The notes beneath the pieces are model-generated. The model had not been told where the DNA came from, searched no databases, and worked only from the letters and a program-made list of their open reading frames with translations. From NCBI GenBank assembly GCA_948567375.1, contig OX419759.1, forward strand, positions 45,164,593 to 45,228,592: a DNA stretch of 64,000 nt, read 5' to 3'. Made by a program: the position numbers and the translations under genes. Each line of letters begins with the position of its first letter. The first letter of the stretch is position 1. The stretch is from Lunularia cruciata. Taxonomy: Eukaryota > Streptophyta > Marchantiopsida > Lunulariales > Lunulariaceae. Below, one piece after another: positions 35,631 to 48,400 of this stretch.

Positions 35631-37241
35631 CTACTCCAACTGCTCAATCCGGGTAGCCATAGTTGTATCAAAAGTAAGGGCAGGTTTTGCACCTATACTA
35701 GGTGTAGATCCTCTACCACCACCTTTACCACCTTGTACTCCATGAACTGGAGCTCCTCTACAACCTAACATAATAGCCCTACAACTCCGTAACTCCGAGT
35801 GTAGGTCAAAGTATTGGTCACTAGTGTGACCAAATATGTAGCAATGCTCACATTGCCTCTGTGTTGGTTGTGATGCACCAGAGGTATTAGGTCCGTTGCC
35901 TTGAGTACACTCTCTCTTATGGTGAGGTCCACCACAAGTCCAACAAGCAACACTACTACTCACTGGTTGCTGTTGACCCAAAAATGAAGGTAAGGGTCTA
36001 ACTACAGTAAGCCTATAAGATACTCCACTCGCTCTATAAGATCTAGGATACCATGTACTCAAAAACCAACTAGGCGTGGTGCACTCTACTGCACTCTAGA
36101 AGGAGTAACAATTGTGGATCAGGTCTCCCTACCAAATCCAGATGTCACTACTCTCTCCTCCACCATGTTGAGCTCATATGCTCAACCAAACCAAAGACCA
36201 TTGCCAAAGTAGGCAAAGTAGCATGTAACAACGTAGCATCATGAACTCTACGTCACAACTCCTTGTGCCGTATCCCATACCAAAACTGGATCGCCTGGGC
36301 CTCAGTAACTCCTTGAGTGAAATTGATCAGCCGCCTCATGCAAGTGTATGCCTTGCGTAGGCTCTCTCTAGCCTTCCGCTGGAACTCTTGCAAGCTCCTC
36401 AGCTTGTTAGTCCGCCCTCCTTGGTAGTTTTCCTCAAACATTGGAAGAACTCCACCATGGGGTTAAGCCCCAATACCACACCACCTCCTACATTGGTACC
36501 TCCACTTGTGGTAACACTATCTCCAACTAGTGCACCTCCACTAGCTCCACCAACACTACTTGAGCTAGAACTCATGGGTACAGTCGATCTACTCTTGGCA
36601 ACGAAGCCTAAAGTGATAGAGATATAGTTTGGAGACCAATATTGTCTCCATAACTCAATCTCCTCCAAATGAGCTCTCTTGAACTCATGGTAGTTGTCCA
36701 TCGGCGGACCCTCAGAGTGCTAGAACAACCCCTTCCATGCCATGAAGGGTGTAAACAAAATCGAGTTCCGCATTTGCTGTAAATCACACCAACTATCAAA
36801 CTCCTAGATAAAGTCATCCAACTCAATGGTACCCATTATAGCAAAGTAACACCTAGGTCCTTTTGAGGCTCCATAAATCTCGTCCATGTCCCACAACAAC
36901 AGTGCGGACATGCCAAGTGCATTCTCACTTGAATCAGCTCCTATGTCAAACTCCAACTTAGAGTCAATCTCCTCCCTCACTGGGACTTGAGATATAGGCT
37001 GACACCGAGCGCCACTTCGAGTAAACCCATTGCGTACTGCAAGGCTATCTCCTCTGGAATCTCCAAAGAACTCCATCGTGACAAAGTAACCGCAACCACA
37101 ACCGCAAACTGCAACAACAAGTACACCACCAAGTGCCAACACCAACCAAGCATCACCAAGTGCCAACACCAACCGAGCAGCACCAAGTGCCAACACCAAC
37201 CGAGCAGCACCAAGTGCCAAAACTAATGGAACATTACTCAT
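35631..37241 (-). pseudogene. gag region of the gypsy-like element
   Basis: From 37241 down the minus strand encodes an N-terminal ALGAARLV repeat segment, an acidic region, a Ser/Gly-rich linker (about 36540-36600), a capsid-like stretch (FKRAHLEEIELWRQYW and LQEFQRKARESLRKAYTCM), and two zinc knuckles near 35940 and 35850. The first knuckle, CWTCGGPHHKREC, is intact. The second, CEHCYIFGHTSDQYF, has Tyr in place of the last Cys. The frames are broken at least near 36800, 36400 and 36250. Confidence 0.75.
37106..37222 (-). repeat. 27-bp tandem repeat within gag
   Basis: About four copies of a 27-bp unit (CACCAAGTGCCAACACCAAC plus CGAGCAG on the plus strand) give the minus-strand peptide repeat ALGAARLVL. 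Two inner units look identical and the outer ones vary by a few bases. Confidence 0.85.
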
Positions 37242-38012
37242 TAATGTAACTCTAACTGAGACAACTACATTAGGGGCAAGTGCGACCTGTAACCTGCCAT
37301 CACAACATGCATTCTCAAGGTCTATAGGTCATCACTTCCTGCTCACCAGAGAAAAACAAAGATAGTCTGACTGGTCATCACTCCAGACTCACTATCGAGA
37401 GCACACTAGAGCACAAACATTCAAAATTTAGGGCACCTCACACAAACACAATGTACAAACAGGAAGCAAAGAATGGAGAGGGTCCAATCACAATAATGCT
37501 AAACAACAACACTCCATCTCATAAATCAACACATTGATTGACTCTGCCGCTATTTGGCACTTGATATAATCTGAGTACCTATCTACTTCTTGAGCTACAA
37601 AGATCACCAAGGATCGTATCACCAAGGATTGGATCAAAGTTCTTCTTGCTAAAATCTGACGTTAAATTTGACATAAATCCCTAAAAATGGCTGACCGCTA
37701 AATCCTTTGCTAACTCTTCACTCGAGTCAAATTGGAAAAAGGGGTTTGTCCAATCTCTAATTTGCGAGGATATGCTCCCAACTCCACCTTCAATTTCAGT
37801 TTTTGAGCTCAACTTGTAACAAATTGGTCCTAAGCTCAAAATCACAACTACCGTTTGAAAATTACTTCTCCTTGGCTCCAAATTTTGCCAACGCTTCCGA
37901 AACACTCTCTCTCTCTCTCAGGGAAATCTGAACTATACGATCCACCGAGCTTGGAGATACCACCAACACTCGTAGTTCATGCATCCAATTTCCCCTTGAC
38001 TCACTTCTTTGA

Positions 38013-38448
38013 TGTAATCAGATTATTTATAACTCGAATCAATTGAACTCAGATCAATACTTGATCTGATCCTCAACAACTTGCAAAAAACAAGACATTG
38101 ATTACAGTCAAACCACACCCACTCTAGCTAAGAGAATCCAAGTGATGCTCACCGGCTTTCTGTCCACTCTAGCCAAGAACTCAAAGGTTTAACATCAAAG
38201 AAGTGAGCTCTTTGGAGTTGCACTTCCAGGGTATACTCTTGATTTTCATCTAGGTCTCATCCTAACGGTCCCACTGATGGTACACCCGACGGTGCGGATG
38301 GTAGGCCATGTTATGCAATCAGTACCCTAAACACAAAATCTGACCATCGGAAAGTAGTCTATGAGTAACTGCTAAAATGCCTCTAACTACTATCATTGGA
38401 ACTCCAGTGTCCGAGCAATCTAGATGCGATATTACAAATGGCGAGACA
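38013..38448 (-). repeat. 5' LTR body of the gypsy-like element
   Basis: Plus strand runs TGTAATCAG to GGCGAGACA, i.e. TGTCTCGCC...CTGATTACA on the minus strand. It matches 29087-29512 over its length but lacks the extra segment found at 29513-29619, so it is either truncated at 38448 or the 3' LTR has gained sequence. Confidence 0.75.
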
Positions 38449-40873
38449 TATATGCATATGTAGATGATGCATATGGGACATTTATAAAGGATGGTGATGC
38501 GAGTACCATATGAAAAGCAAACTTACTATGGAAGTAGACTAATTAAATCAGAAATGAAAGAGACTAAAAGGATGGATATATGGTAAAACTGGAAATAGAT
38601 GTACATGAATATACCACTCGAGATGATACTTTGATTTTGATCTGCTAGGTATGCAAAACATTAACATCATAAGGTGGTGTGAGGTGAAGTCAAAATGAGG
38701 TCTTCCAATGAGAGAAAACTTGCAAGCTTTTCGAATATTCTAACATCCATTTAAAACGAATATATTTGAACTCTTTGAACCTAAAATAAATACAAATTTT
38801 AACTCATTGGAGTTTTAAAAGAAGATATTTATATTCTCTTATAATGCGGAACGAATTATGTAGATTCAAAAAATCTGTTCTTGACTTCTTTTAGCACCAT
38901 TTGCTGTAACACCACCTCCCAAATATGCCACTGATGAGAACAATCGGACCCGAATTTGAACAATTGCAGTTTCGAGAAGTGCTCCGTGTCATAGACCAGC
39001 AAACTGTCGTATAAAGCAAGTTTTCAGTCGTTGCGGTTTCTGGTGCAGGAAACGAGAAATGGACCCTGTTGCTGCTGAAGGTGAAGCTCTCATACGTCTT
39101 ACCTTCCTTCACCTATTGTTCGGTAGAAGACCTTTGGGTGGGTCTCTTTCCGCCTACCTGGCCATGGCTCGTAGCAGGTCCCACACACCCTCTTTCCCCA
39201 CAACATGTCGTCCACTTCTTGTCTTTGTCTCATGACCGCGCGCACCGTATCACACATGTTTCCATGGAACTGTAGGTTTGAAGTAACTTTTATGGTGCAA
39301 TCTGATAGTGACTCGAATGGCCTGTCACTCTATCCCGGCCAAGTTGGTGCTTCTTGTAAGTTCTGTGCTTTTTGTACGACTTGATGAGCCGAGTATTTCT
39401 GCAGCATGTAGCTGATACATACCTCATTGTTTTCGATATGTGTGGATCACATTTGAGAACTATGTTTGATTGTGGACTAGACAGGATTTATAGACGAGAC
39501 GAAGTAACCTGTAAGGTTGGTCGGAAGACTTTTCTTGGATTTAAATAGTCACATAACGTTAATCTTTCTATTATCTCAAGATCAGTAGTCGATTCTGTAT
39601 CGCAAATTCTGCATGCAAAGCATCAATGGATTTGGATATATTGAACTCATTGTCTATAGTACTCTCCTTTGAGTTTTTTTCACTCGTCTCTTGTGCATGA
39701 GCACTTGCACCTTCGGTGTTTGTTTACGTAAAGTACCTCACATGTATTGTTCACACCCTCCGGAATCTACTACAAGAAATCACTCAGTTTGCTTTCTCCT
39801 TATGGAGGAAATTCATCATCAGACGTTCCTTACTTTTCAGACACATCAGACAATCAACTCAGACGAGCTGCGAGAAAGCAGTGAAACCTCACACATTATA
39901 TATTCGGACGGGATTTCGGACGATTTTGTCTCGACCAGTACTATTGCGCCGCTGAATCTAAGAACCTGCGCTCAAAATAACACCTTGATGGTTACTTCTC
40001 CGAGGTGAGGTAGATCTTAAACACACAACTTATTTGGTCGAGAACGCGAGGTTCTTACCAGTTTGGTAGAGAAGTGACGTGGTACACAAAGCATCTATCA
40101 TTTTGGCCCATTCTACATTACAGTTTCGGTGAGCGTCACCCACGAAACCAAGTGTACAACTAAGTGTACAACAACCCCTCGAATTTGAGCGCATCTCCCA
40201 GAAACGAAAAGAGAAGACACAGAGTTTTCAGACGAGATCGGAATATGGTGTTTGGACTGGACCTCACAAACAGTAACCATCAAGTGTGACGTTGAGAATA
40301 GTTACTTACATTCGATGGTGGGATATCCCGTACACCATGAGTGAGATGATTTTGATCACCATGAGTGATCAAGATCTCATCTGAAATTTTAAGTCAAATC
40401 TCCGTCTGCATATGAGTGATCTGGTCAACGAAAGAATGAAAAAAGAGTCTAATTTTAAGGTGGTGTATGAAAGCACATGCAGTGACTTATGTTCTTAGAA
40501 GCGAAATGCATCTAATGTAACACAAGCTAACTGAAACAAAAGTATCTGGTGCTTGAAGAAACGGGTTCTGCAGCATTCACTTCGATTGCGTTAGCTAAGT
40601 TCCAGCTCTTGAGTAAAACATGTCAACTACGTCCTTGACAATGGATAAAAGTCGATATTAACCTACCTTTGCATTTCCATTCCACCACTTTTGCCAAAGG
40701 GACCGTGAGCCACGAGGGCAGTAACCATGCGGAGAAAATTAAGGAAGGTTGCATTTATAACAGCTCTTGTTACATAAAAGACTTTTGTTACTTGCAAAAT
40801 AAACAGAAAGTCTAGATGAAATGCGTCTCATGTGAATTCATCACACTAAATTTGCCATGCAGATCGGAGACAG
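38449..40873. other. intergenic; no recognisable gene
   Basis: Base composition improves after about 38880, and open frames of 60-105 codons occur on the plus strand (39069-39275, 39691-40008), but neither shows a domain or convincing exon context. Near 40330-40400 the short phrase CACCATGAGTGA repeats once. Confidence 0.4.
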
Positions 40874-41503
40874 CTAGATGGTGGGACCTGGACCTCGCAC
40901 AAGGATTTCCAACCTCAAGGATTTGTACTCGGGACAAGGAAACCCAGCTCTAACTACAGAACTAACGAGCTTGGTGACAAAGAGTTGACCGTTAAGCTTT
41001 TTGCCACCAAGGTCCAACCACACAGTGCCGTTGTTCACGTTCAAACATTTGTCAGCAGACTCAACCAACCTACACACGAGAGTTCCTGCAGAAGCTTTGT
41101 TCACGGCATCTATCTCTCTAAATTGGAATAAGCTGAATACAATTTGTTTGCTGAGCTTGGTGTGATTCAAGTGCTCGAGAGTTCTAATTTCAAGAAAGGC
41201 GACCGGGTAGGATAACAAGAAGGATGGGAAGACCCCATCAAGCCGTACTAGGATAAGACCCAAGAGGTAAAATGAGGCTAAGCGCCAATGGTATCGATAT
41301 GAGTTCGAATTTGTGCATGAGAAACACGTACAGTACATTATCCTTGATATTTTAGCCCGTATGTGGTATGCAATACGAGATTCAGCTAAAGCTAGATAAG
41401 TTCCACAAAGAGTACAATTCCCTGGTGGAGTCTCACCCATAACGGCTTGTTTTCTTGTCTTCTTCCCTTTCATATATTTGTGAGCTGAATCCCAATATAT
41501 CAT
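40874..41503 (-). CDS. hypothetical open frame interrupted by a non-LTR insertion
   Basis: A 209-codon minus-strand open frame. Its middle (about 41191-41300) is a truncated non-LTR tail, so it is unlikely to be a native protein as a whole. The upstream part (41503-41310) has GNCTLCGTYLALAESRIAYH, a Cys-x2-Cys-x(n)-His pattern loosely like a BED-type finger of hAT transposases. The downstream part (41140-40874) reads AGTLVCRLVESADKCLNV and VWLDLGGKKLNGQLFVTK, which looks like real coding sequence but which I do not recognise. Best explanation: an old gene or transposase fragment hit by the insertion. Confidence 0.3.
   Translation of the reverse strand: MIYWDSAHKYMKGKKTRKQAVMGETPPGNCTLCGTYLALAESRIAYHIRAKISRIMYCTCFSCTNSNSYRYHWRLASFYLLGLILVRLDGVFPSFLLSYPVAFLEIRTLEHLNHTKLSKQIVFSLFQFREIDAVNKASAGTLVCRLVESADKCLNVNNGTVWLDLGGKKLNGQLFVTKLVSSVVRAGFPCPEYKSLRLEILVRGPGPTI
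41179..41312 (-). mobile_element. second 5'-truncated non-LTR insertion with 12-bp target-site duplication
   Basis: Positions 41191-41300 are the reverse complement of the 3' end of the non-LTR element (GGCGACCGGGTAGGAT, AGACCCCATCAAGCCGTACT, GAGGCTAAGCGCCAAT). The flanks GAGTTCTAATTT (41179-41190) and GAGTTCGAATTT (41301-41312) match at 11 of 12 bases, a probable target-site duplication. The insert is about 110 bp. Confidence 0.75.
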
Positions 41504-44480
41504 GGATAAGCTTCTAGCTCCAATGTTTACGACTAGTATTACCTTATAATAGCTCTACTTGGTCTGGGTCGTCTTTCAGTGTTTGATATTCGTTTTATGG
41601 TTATCACGAGTGTCTTCACCAATTCACCAGGAAGGTCAAGCATTTCTTTATTATTAACGTCTTCTTCACCCATCTCAGCTCGCTTGTACTGTAGAAGCAA
41701 CGAATGGTGATTGTTGTAGATCTTAGTCCGAATCTGGTCTTGTATGATTAGGGGGTTTCATCCAAGAAGTTCCTGAATTGCTATAGAAAAAGAGAAAGGC
41801 TTGACCATCCTCTAATATTAACGGGGCAATCTATGAAGACGATCTCTTGTCTCTTTGAATGGACCATAAATTACTTTAATAGAAAGTTAGATTGAGTAAA
41901 AAAAAATATGGATAAGAATAAATTGATCTTGTAAGATTTTGTGGGGCACCTAGTAAACACCCATAAAACTTTGAAGATTATGCTAAAGATTTCCATAATA
42001 AGCAAATTGAAACCCCTGTTGTATGCCTGCATACGGACATAACATAAACAGTGCCATTGTTTTCACGGTATCTTAAAATGTGGACCTAAATATTATGTGA
42101 AAACAAAGTAATATAGTTAGAATATCAGGGTCGAAAGTCAGATATTCAAATTTCTGCCTATCTTCTCAAACATAAATTTCCCTGATATAACATGGATGTT
42201 ATCTTAAATACATCAAGATTGGAAATCAGTTTCAAAGTTTCAATATTAGACAACGATTGCGTGTAGCAAGCTCGTGATCGTACCAAATCAAGTTAAAATA
42301 TGGGAACGAGACAGAAATATAGCATGAAGGACATCATAGCTCTACTTCTTCACCCTTAAGAAACCAGTACGATTATAACTATGGCCAGTATGGTCAAGAT
42401 GGGGTGGAACCCATGCATTTAGTTCTGGTCCAAAATTACCAGTAATGTTCAGCCAACAGGAAATTGAAAGCCAAGAACATACTTCAAATCAGGCATCATA
42501 GATATAATCGTAGATGCACATGTGGTTTGCATTTAGAGATGACTTCATCGACTTCATTTAGACAACACCTAGCTGAACTGGAATTGGTGTAGATTTACAT
42601 TTTTCTTTGATTTTATTGTATTAGTGGTCAGTTTGATTTTGTTTATACGCTTGTATCCATCTTATTTTATCAGTATTTAAATCTCTTATTCGAAGACATA
42701 TTTCGATCTTAATCAATATAAAGTCTTCATGCGGAAGCAAAAAGCTTTCTCACAGGCACTCTATTTAAAAATGAAAAGTACCGCAGTACAATAGGAGAAT
42801 ACTTCTTAACAGGTTAAAATTGGAGAAGATTGCCACCACACCTATAATAATACAATCCACATATCGATTTAAAAAATTGATGGTACTCAATAATTTGTCA
42901 AACTACTATATATTGTAGAGCTATGGTTTATTTGTCTTTGAATGAATGCCTATCTTCCCTCCATGAATTTCTGACGATTTCTCAATAACATACTACACTT
43001 CACCTTAAATTATGATCTCTCCTTTGATACTCATTAATCCAGATCCTCAAGCGACCATGATGAAAAGAAGACGCTTCCACTTAAGGATAATTTGGAAGCA
43101 TAATCACAATCATCTCAGCTAACAAAATTTACTCCACATTCGATTCTTGTGTTGATCTAGATATGCGGACACAATAAGAAACACTGTCCAACAGCTAAAA
43201 TTAATAATACCCAAGAAAACAATGAAGTATTTTGACAATAAACCCAATTTTGAGACTTTGACACTCGAGAGTTTAACACTTTGATAATCTGGCTCCACAT
43301 TTTATTGCATGGGGATGTATATCCTCTCACCTGGATTTGGTGCACTGCAACAGCCAGAGAGTGAGGGAGTGAGGTGACTCCAAACATGATGCTGCACGTC
43401 TTGGCAAAGCCAAAGGTAAAGCCAGTGACGAAGCAAAGCCTCGAACTCTCAGTAGATCGATATCTTCGGGTAAAGGGGTGATGGATTTCGCGGTCCTTGT
43501 CCTCATGAAGAAGAAGATCTATCTAGATCACACTTTCAGGTCGGGGGGAGGATCGTATTCCTTGACACATGCTCCAACATTTGACATCATCCGAACGACG
43601 AATCCAAATGACGATCTGTGGTTGGGATTCTACGAATGAGAGTTAGAATCTCATAGTTTGACCAAAAGAATGCCAGATAATCCAAACTTCTTTTCAATGA
43701 GAGCATCTCCTCACGAGGAACTGTCAAGTGTCATTTTGACCCTTTCTTCGCGTGAAAGATGCTGCTAATGATACAATATATGCGTGGGTTGGTCACACTC
43801 TCAAATTTCAGAGATGGATAAGTTCTTTTCCTCCTGAGGTTCGTTTGATTACGAGGTCTGTTTGAATTTACTTATCTATTCACGAAAATGAGGTGAGCAT
43901 TTTGCCACACCAGTAGACGTACACTTGGATTCTCTACTTTAGACAGAACATAGGAGAAGAAGTAAAACAAACGCCAACGTAAACAAGGAAAATAACAAAG
44001 GACGCAATGACCGGAAAGATAGAGTCTTTCGTCCAAGATATCAACCATAGAAACAAAAAGTGTGATCACGACAATTGAGAACACATGCTTTCTAAATTCT
44101 GATTGTTTCCTACCCTCAAGCTTCAATGGACAACCGCAACTGTCTTATTGTGCTTTTGTTGTTACCATAAAGGAATCAAGAAGAAATTGGAAAGTAATGA
44201 ATTGAAAAGGAACCCAACAAAACCTCCAAAGGTAGAGAAAAGTCATGAATACTGGAGAGAAAACACATTTATGGGTGGTGAAGAAGCCGGTAGTGCGACC
44301 GGTAGCGCCGGTGAAGATCTCAGAGGTCCCATCATCCATGGCGTAGGGAACATCGATGCGGAACTTGCCTTATTTCAAAAATCCTCCACGTAAACAAAAG
44401 AAGGTTAGAGTTTTTGCTGCCTTGAGACAGTACCGGATCTCTGCTGTCAGGAGAAGATGCGTCTAAGGTCCGTCAGAGGT
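41504..44480. other. intergenic; no recognisable gene
   Basis: Mostly AT-rich to about 43400, then more balanced. Open frames of 65-95 codons near 44103-44393 (plus) and 44339-44145 (minus) occupy the same DNA; the plus one ends GNIDAELALFQKSST. Neither is recognisable. Either could be part of a 5' leader for the gene that follows. Confidence 0.4.
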
Positions 44481-45471
44481 GAATGGCAAGAGAGTCCGAA
44501 GAGTCGAAAGCGGAACCGAGAAGGGTGGGTCCGGCCGAGAGTAGGTCTAAGAGGAAGTGCCAAGTGGCGAATTCGAGGCGAGCAGCCGGATATGGCATGA
44601 CCGGACTGCCGCAAATGGATGCGAAATTCGAAAACAGAGGAAACGGAAAGGACGAGAGTGGAAAGAACCGGATGCGGAAATTCGAGAAACGCGAGACGAA
44701 TTAAGACAGACGAGCGGGGCCGGAATCGCCTGGAGAGAGAGAGAGAGAGAGATGAGACCGAGAGCTATGGAGGAGGAGGAAGAGGAGGAGGTGATGGAGA
44801 GCGCGTGCGAGGCAAGAACAGAGGCGGCGGCGAAGGGAAAATTTAGCAGTAGTGCTGGAAGAGGAGCAGTGGGGGAGATGGACAGCGCAAGCGTAAGATC
44901 TGAGGAGGACGAAGGATGCACTTCCGCAATCGAGAGGGTCCGAGAGAGAGGCGGAGGAGGATCTTTTCACAATTGTGATGGTGGTGGTGGAAGAGGGAGG
45001 GAAGAGAGAGGGAGTTGTTATCTGCTGTTCTGTGCGATGAGGACGAGGTAGTAGGAAGGAAGGAAGGAAGGAAGGAATTAGAAAGTCGCGGAAATTGAAA
45101 GAGGATCGACAGGACAGTGGAGGTGATTTTAGTAATTTTTTTTGTTTTCGGTAGAGTAGAGAAAGGAACGGAAGTTGTCACTAGTGGTAGAATTTTCGTT
45201 TGGTCTTTAGAATTGGAAGAGGAGATTTATGAAGTGGGAGGCTGAAGCTGATTGCGTGCTGGGGATAACGTTCGGTACGGGGAGGCAGAAGGTCGGAGTG
45301 GGATTTGGATTTGGAAGGAGAAGAATAATCAGGAGAATTGGCTCGAAATTGAAAGAGGACCTGACGAGACGTTGCGTCTTCTACTGTTTGCGTAGATCAA
45401 AAGTTTCTGTTTGGAATTGGAGTCTAGTTAATCGATATAGATTTTCTGGATTGGTAGATCCAGAAGACGGT
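44481..45471 (+). promoter_or_regulatory. GA-rich 5' flank / probable 5' UTR of the 899-residue gene
   Basis: Strongly purine-rich on the plus strand, with a GA microsatellite at about 44733-44752 and a (GGAA)n run of about six units at 45055-45076. Open frames on both strands here are Glu/Arg-rich or Ser/Leu-rich mirror images that follow from the composition. An in-frame ATG at 45229 lies upstream of the chosen start at 45472, and would add 81 residues. Confidence 0.5.
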
Positions 45472-48400
45472 ATGAAGCGCGCAAATGTAATCAATTTGCT
45501 GCTAAATATGATGCCGACGCATCAGCAGCCCGCCCCTTCTCCGCCCGACCACTGGTCTTTCCTGGTAAACCCCGCGTTTCACCGTTACTTTCTCGTGCAT
45601 TTTCTACTTTCCGCCTTTACTTTCTGTCTCGCTTTAGTATTTCTCTGCTGATGAACACACTCCTCCTCCACGAGCCTCTCTTTAAGCAACTTCCTCAGCA
45701 GCTTTAGAGTTTGATCAGATGAATTTATTTCTTCTTTTCAGCATGTGCGCCTGTCAGCACTTGCTATTTTCTGCAACTATTCTGCTGCTATGTCTGTCTG
45801 TCAACGTGATCGCTCCCGTCAGACTACTCTCCTTCTAAGAAAGAATGTACGGAGTGACTTAATTGGCATTGGGTAATGTACTCGTTGACTTAGAAATCAC
45901 TTCTGTTGCGTACGACCAGGATCAAGTCGATGCGCCACAATGGGTGGACCTGGCGAAGGAGGCAGCTTTGATGGGAACACTCGGGTGAGCACTAACTCTT
46001 TACCATTCCTTTCGACAAGTCCTTCGATGTTTGAAACTATCAACTGGAGCATTTTTATCGCAGCAATCATACAGGAATAATTATGCAGGGGCTTACTGAA
46101 TTGTTTCATTTGATGTTTCTTAGCAGAGACGACCCGTGGTTCTATCGCAGTCACGCGTAAGTTCTACTGCCCCGGAGACTTGTAGCTATGTCCATTTTCT
46201 CCTTGATTCGATCAATAGAATGTGCAATGAACATCTTCCGCAAATATCAATTGTCCTAGTCTTTCATTCTGTCAATGTACGACCTCTCAGTGTGCTGATT
46301 GCTTTTTGCTGATGTTATTTCTAGCGTTATGGCTTGCAGGCATCATGAAACGTCTCTAGCTCGAGTCGGGGGAACCGCTCTTGCAATTCCAAGCGCGTCG
46401 TTGAGGGAGAAAATTCGTCCTCCGATGACGAAGAAAAAGAGTGCTGGATTAGCCAAGGCAAAACCTTCCGTCAAAGCATGTCTTGGTTCGATGAAGCGTA
46501 TTTCAATTGCTGGATTGACGGAGGATCGATTATCCAACCGACCGAGATTGGGAGGCAGTCAGATTTGGTCGAAGGCTCCCGGGAAGCGCGTTCACGTAAA
46601 GGGCACCGCGCCACGAGGACGAGCTGCCATACCTGGATCCGACGTCAGGTAGGCCCGTAATCCCTTCCCATCGTGCACGTGAATTTACATTCTTGATCGT
46701 CATGATAGGGCAGAAGCAAGAGCGCGTGCACTGTCTTTCAATTGTTTGCTGGCATACACTCTAAAGAACTGTTATTTCTCGGTGTTTTTTCCATGGATGG
46801 TCTAAATCGCGGAATTTGATACAACATGGAGGGGGAGACCTCTTAACTCACGCTTACACCTGGTGTTTTTTCCCACTCTTCTTTTTTAGGTTAGCTGTAT
46901 ACGAACCAGCCAGTACTCCCAAAACGAAATTGCTCCAAGGAAAGCTTGCAGATCCATGTGTGAATGGTCTTACGCCGCCGACAAGTTATGGAAGGACGAA
47001 TCGGGTTGGTAGGAGCAGTGATCCAAGTTCGGGAGGAAACGGTCGTTCAAGTAGAGGGAGCGATCCTTCAGTGAGTGGAACTGATCGCACAAGTGGAAGT
47101 TGTGATCCAACTGTAAGCGACCCGTCCCTGAGTGACCAATCCATGAGCACATATGACTCGCCAAAACCCACACTTGATTCGCTGAATGGGAGCTACCGTC
47201 CTGGCAGTGTAATGTCATCGAGTGATATGACCTGCTCATCAACGGAACCATCACCAACCCCATCCAATTCATCGGCAGAAAGGGACATTGCATTGAGAGT
47301 TGCTTCACTACCTTTCGGGATAAAGAGTCAACTATCAAGGAATTTGAATGCTGAGAGTTTCGGTTCGTGTTTACAACCTCAAGAGTCAGGAAACCAGGTG
47401 GTAGCAAACGCTGCTGTGCCCGAGGTTAAGTTGAAAGAGTCAACCGAGGATCTGGCCGAAAGCTTAGATCTTGAGGTTAGTAGGCCGAAATCTGTGAAAG
47501 TGTTAGACCGCGATCTGCCGAATGGAGATGCGCAACAAAACGGGAGGTCTTATCCGGATTCGACACAACAGTCATCAACTCCAACCTCGACCCCATCTTC
47601 AACTCCGAGACTCAAGAGAAAGAGCCTCGGACCTCCCTTGCGAGTGAAACAGGATGGATCCAAGAAAACTGGATATAGTTCCGTCCTCAATCAAGCGGTG
47701 GTTTTGTCTGATAAGCTCTATGGGTCGCAAGCAACTCACCCTATCCTTGAAAAATTACGAAGGAGTTGGGGATCTGCATTACGCGTAAAGCAGAGGAAGG
47801 ATGCTATGGCCCACGGTGGTAGCAGTAGGAGTGAAAGGAGTGATAGAGTGTGTCAGAATTCCAGTGCTGCCTCAGGTGATCAAGAAACTGCTGATGTTTC
47901 TGGTTGTCTTCCTGAGTCTGTTTCCTCCGAAGTAGAGGCGACCACCATGGAGGCATCACCTGTCGCTGATTTGGATAGCAGGACTTCGGCTGTTAAGAAA
48001 GAGGGTAACGTCAAAACGCAGGCCAGAGTCGAAATTAGAGTTGATTCTGGAAACGAAGAGCCCCAGTGTTCCGCAGGGCAAGTTCTGGTGGACGAGATTT
48101 CCCCTCGTTCTGAGTCCGGTTCAACAGGACAGGTAAGGAAAGCCGCGAAGACGGCTGCTCCTTATCCAACTAAGCTCAGTAAATCCAAGTCATTGGGATG
48201 TATGGAGACAAGGGACAGACTGGGTTCAACGCCTGCTAAGAGTGGTCTAGCTCAACAACAGAAACCCAAAACGGCTGGGCTTCTTAAAAGCAAGAAGCAA
48301 CCTGCCAGTAAAGAATTGTTCAGTAAGACACCGTTGCCCAAGAAAGGGAACAAGGAAAACCTGAGCCTAGAGCTGGCCGCCAAATCTCTTTCGACCTCGC

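Larger units (their letters stand above)
29087..38448 (-). mobile_element. Ty3/gypsy-like LTR retrotransposon, decayed, 9.4 kb
   Basis: Minus-strand element with LTRs at 29087-29619 (3') and 38013-38448 (5', apparently truncated at its outer end) and, in order 5' to 3', gag with zinc knuckles, protease, RT, RNase H and integrase. RT and RNase H lie before integrase, which defines the Ty3/gypsy order. The polypurine tract AACTAGGGGAGCA (minus strand, 29622-29634) adjoins the 3' LTR. Multiple stops and frameshifts break the polyprotein. The two LTR bodies differ at many positions, consistent with an old insertion. I could not recognise the primer binding site next to the 5' LTR. Confidence 0.85.

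Noticed and set aside
44547..45181. Ser/Leu-rich minus-strand open frames and Arg/Glu-rich plus-strand ones
   Set aside because: Purine-rich leader composition produces open frames on both strands; no domain and no splice support.
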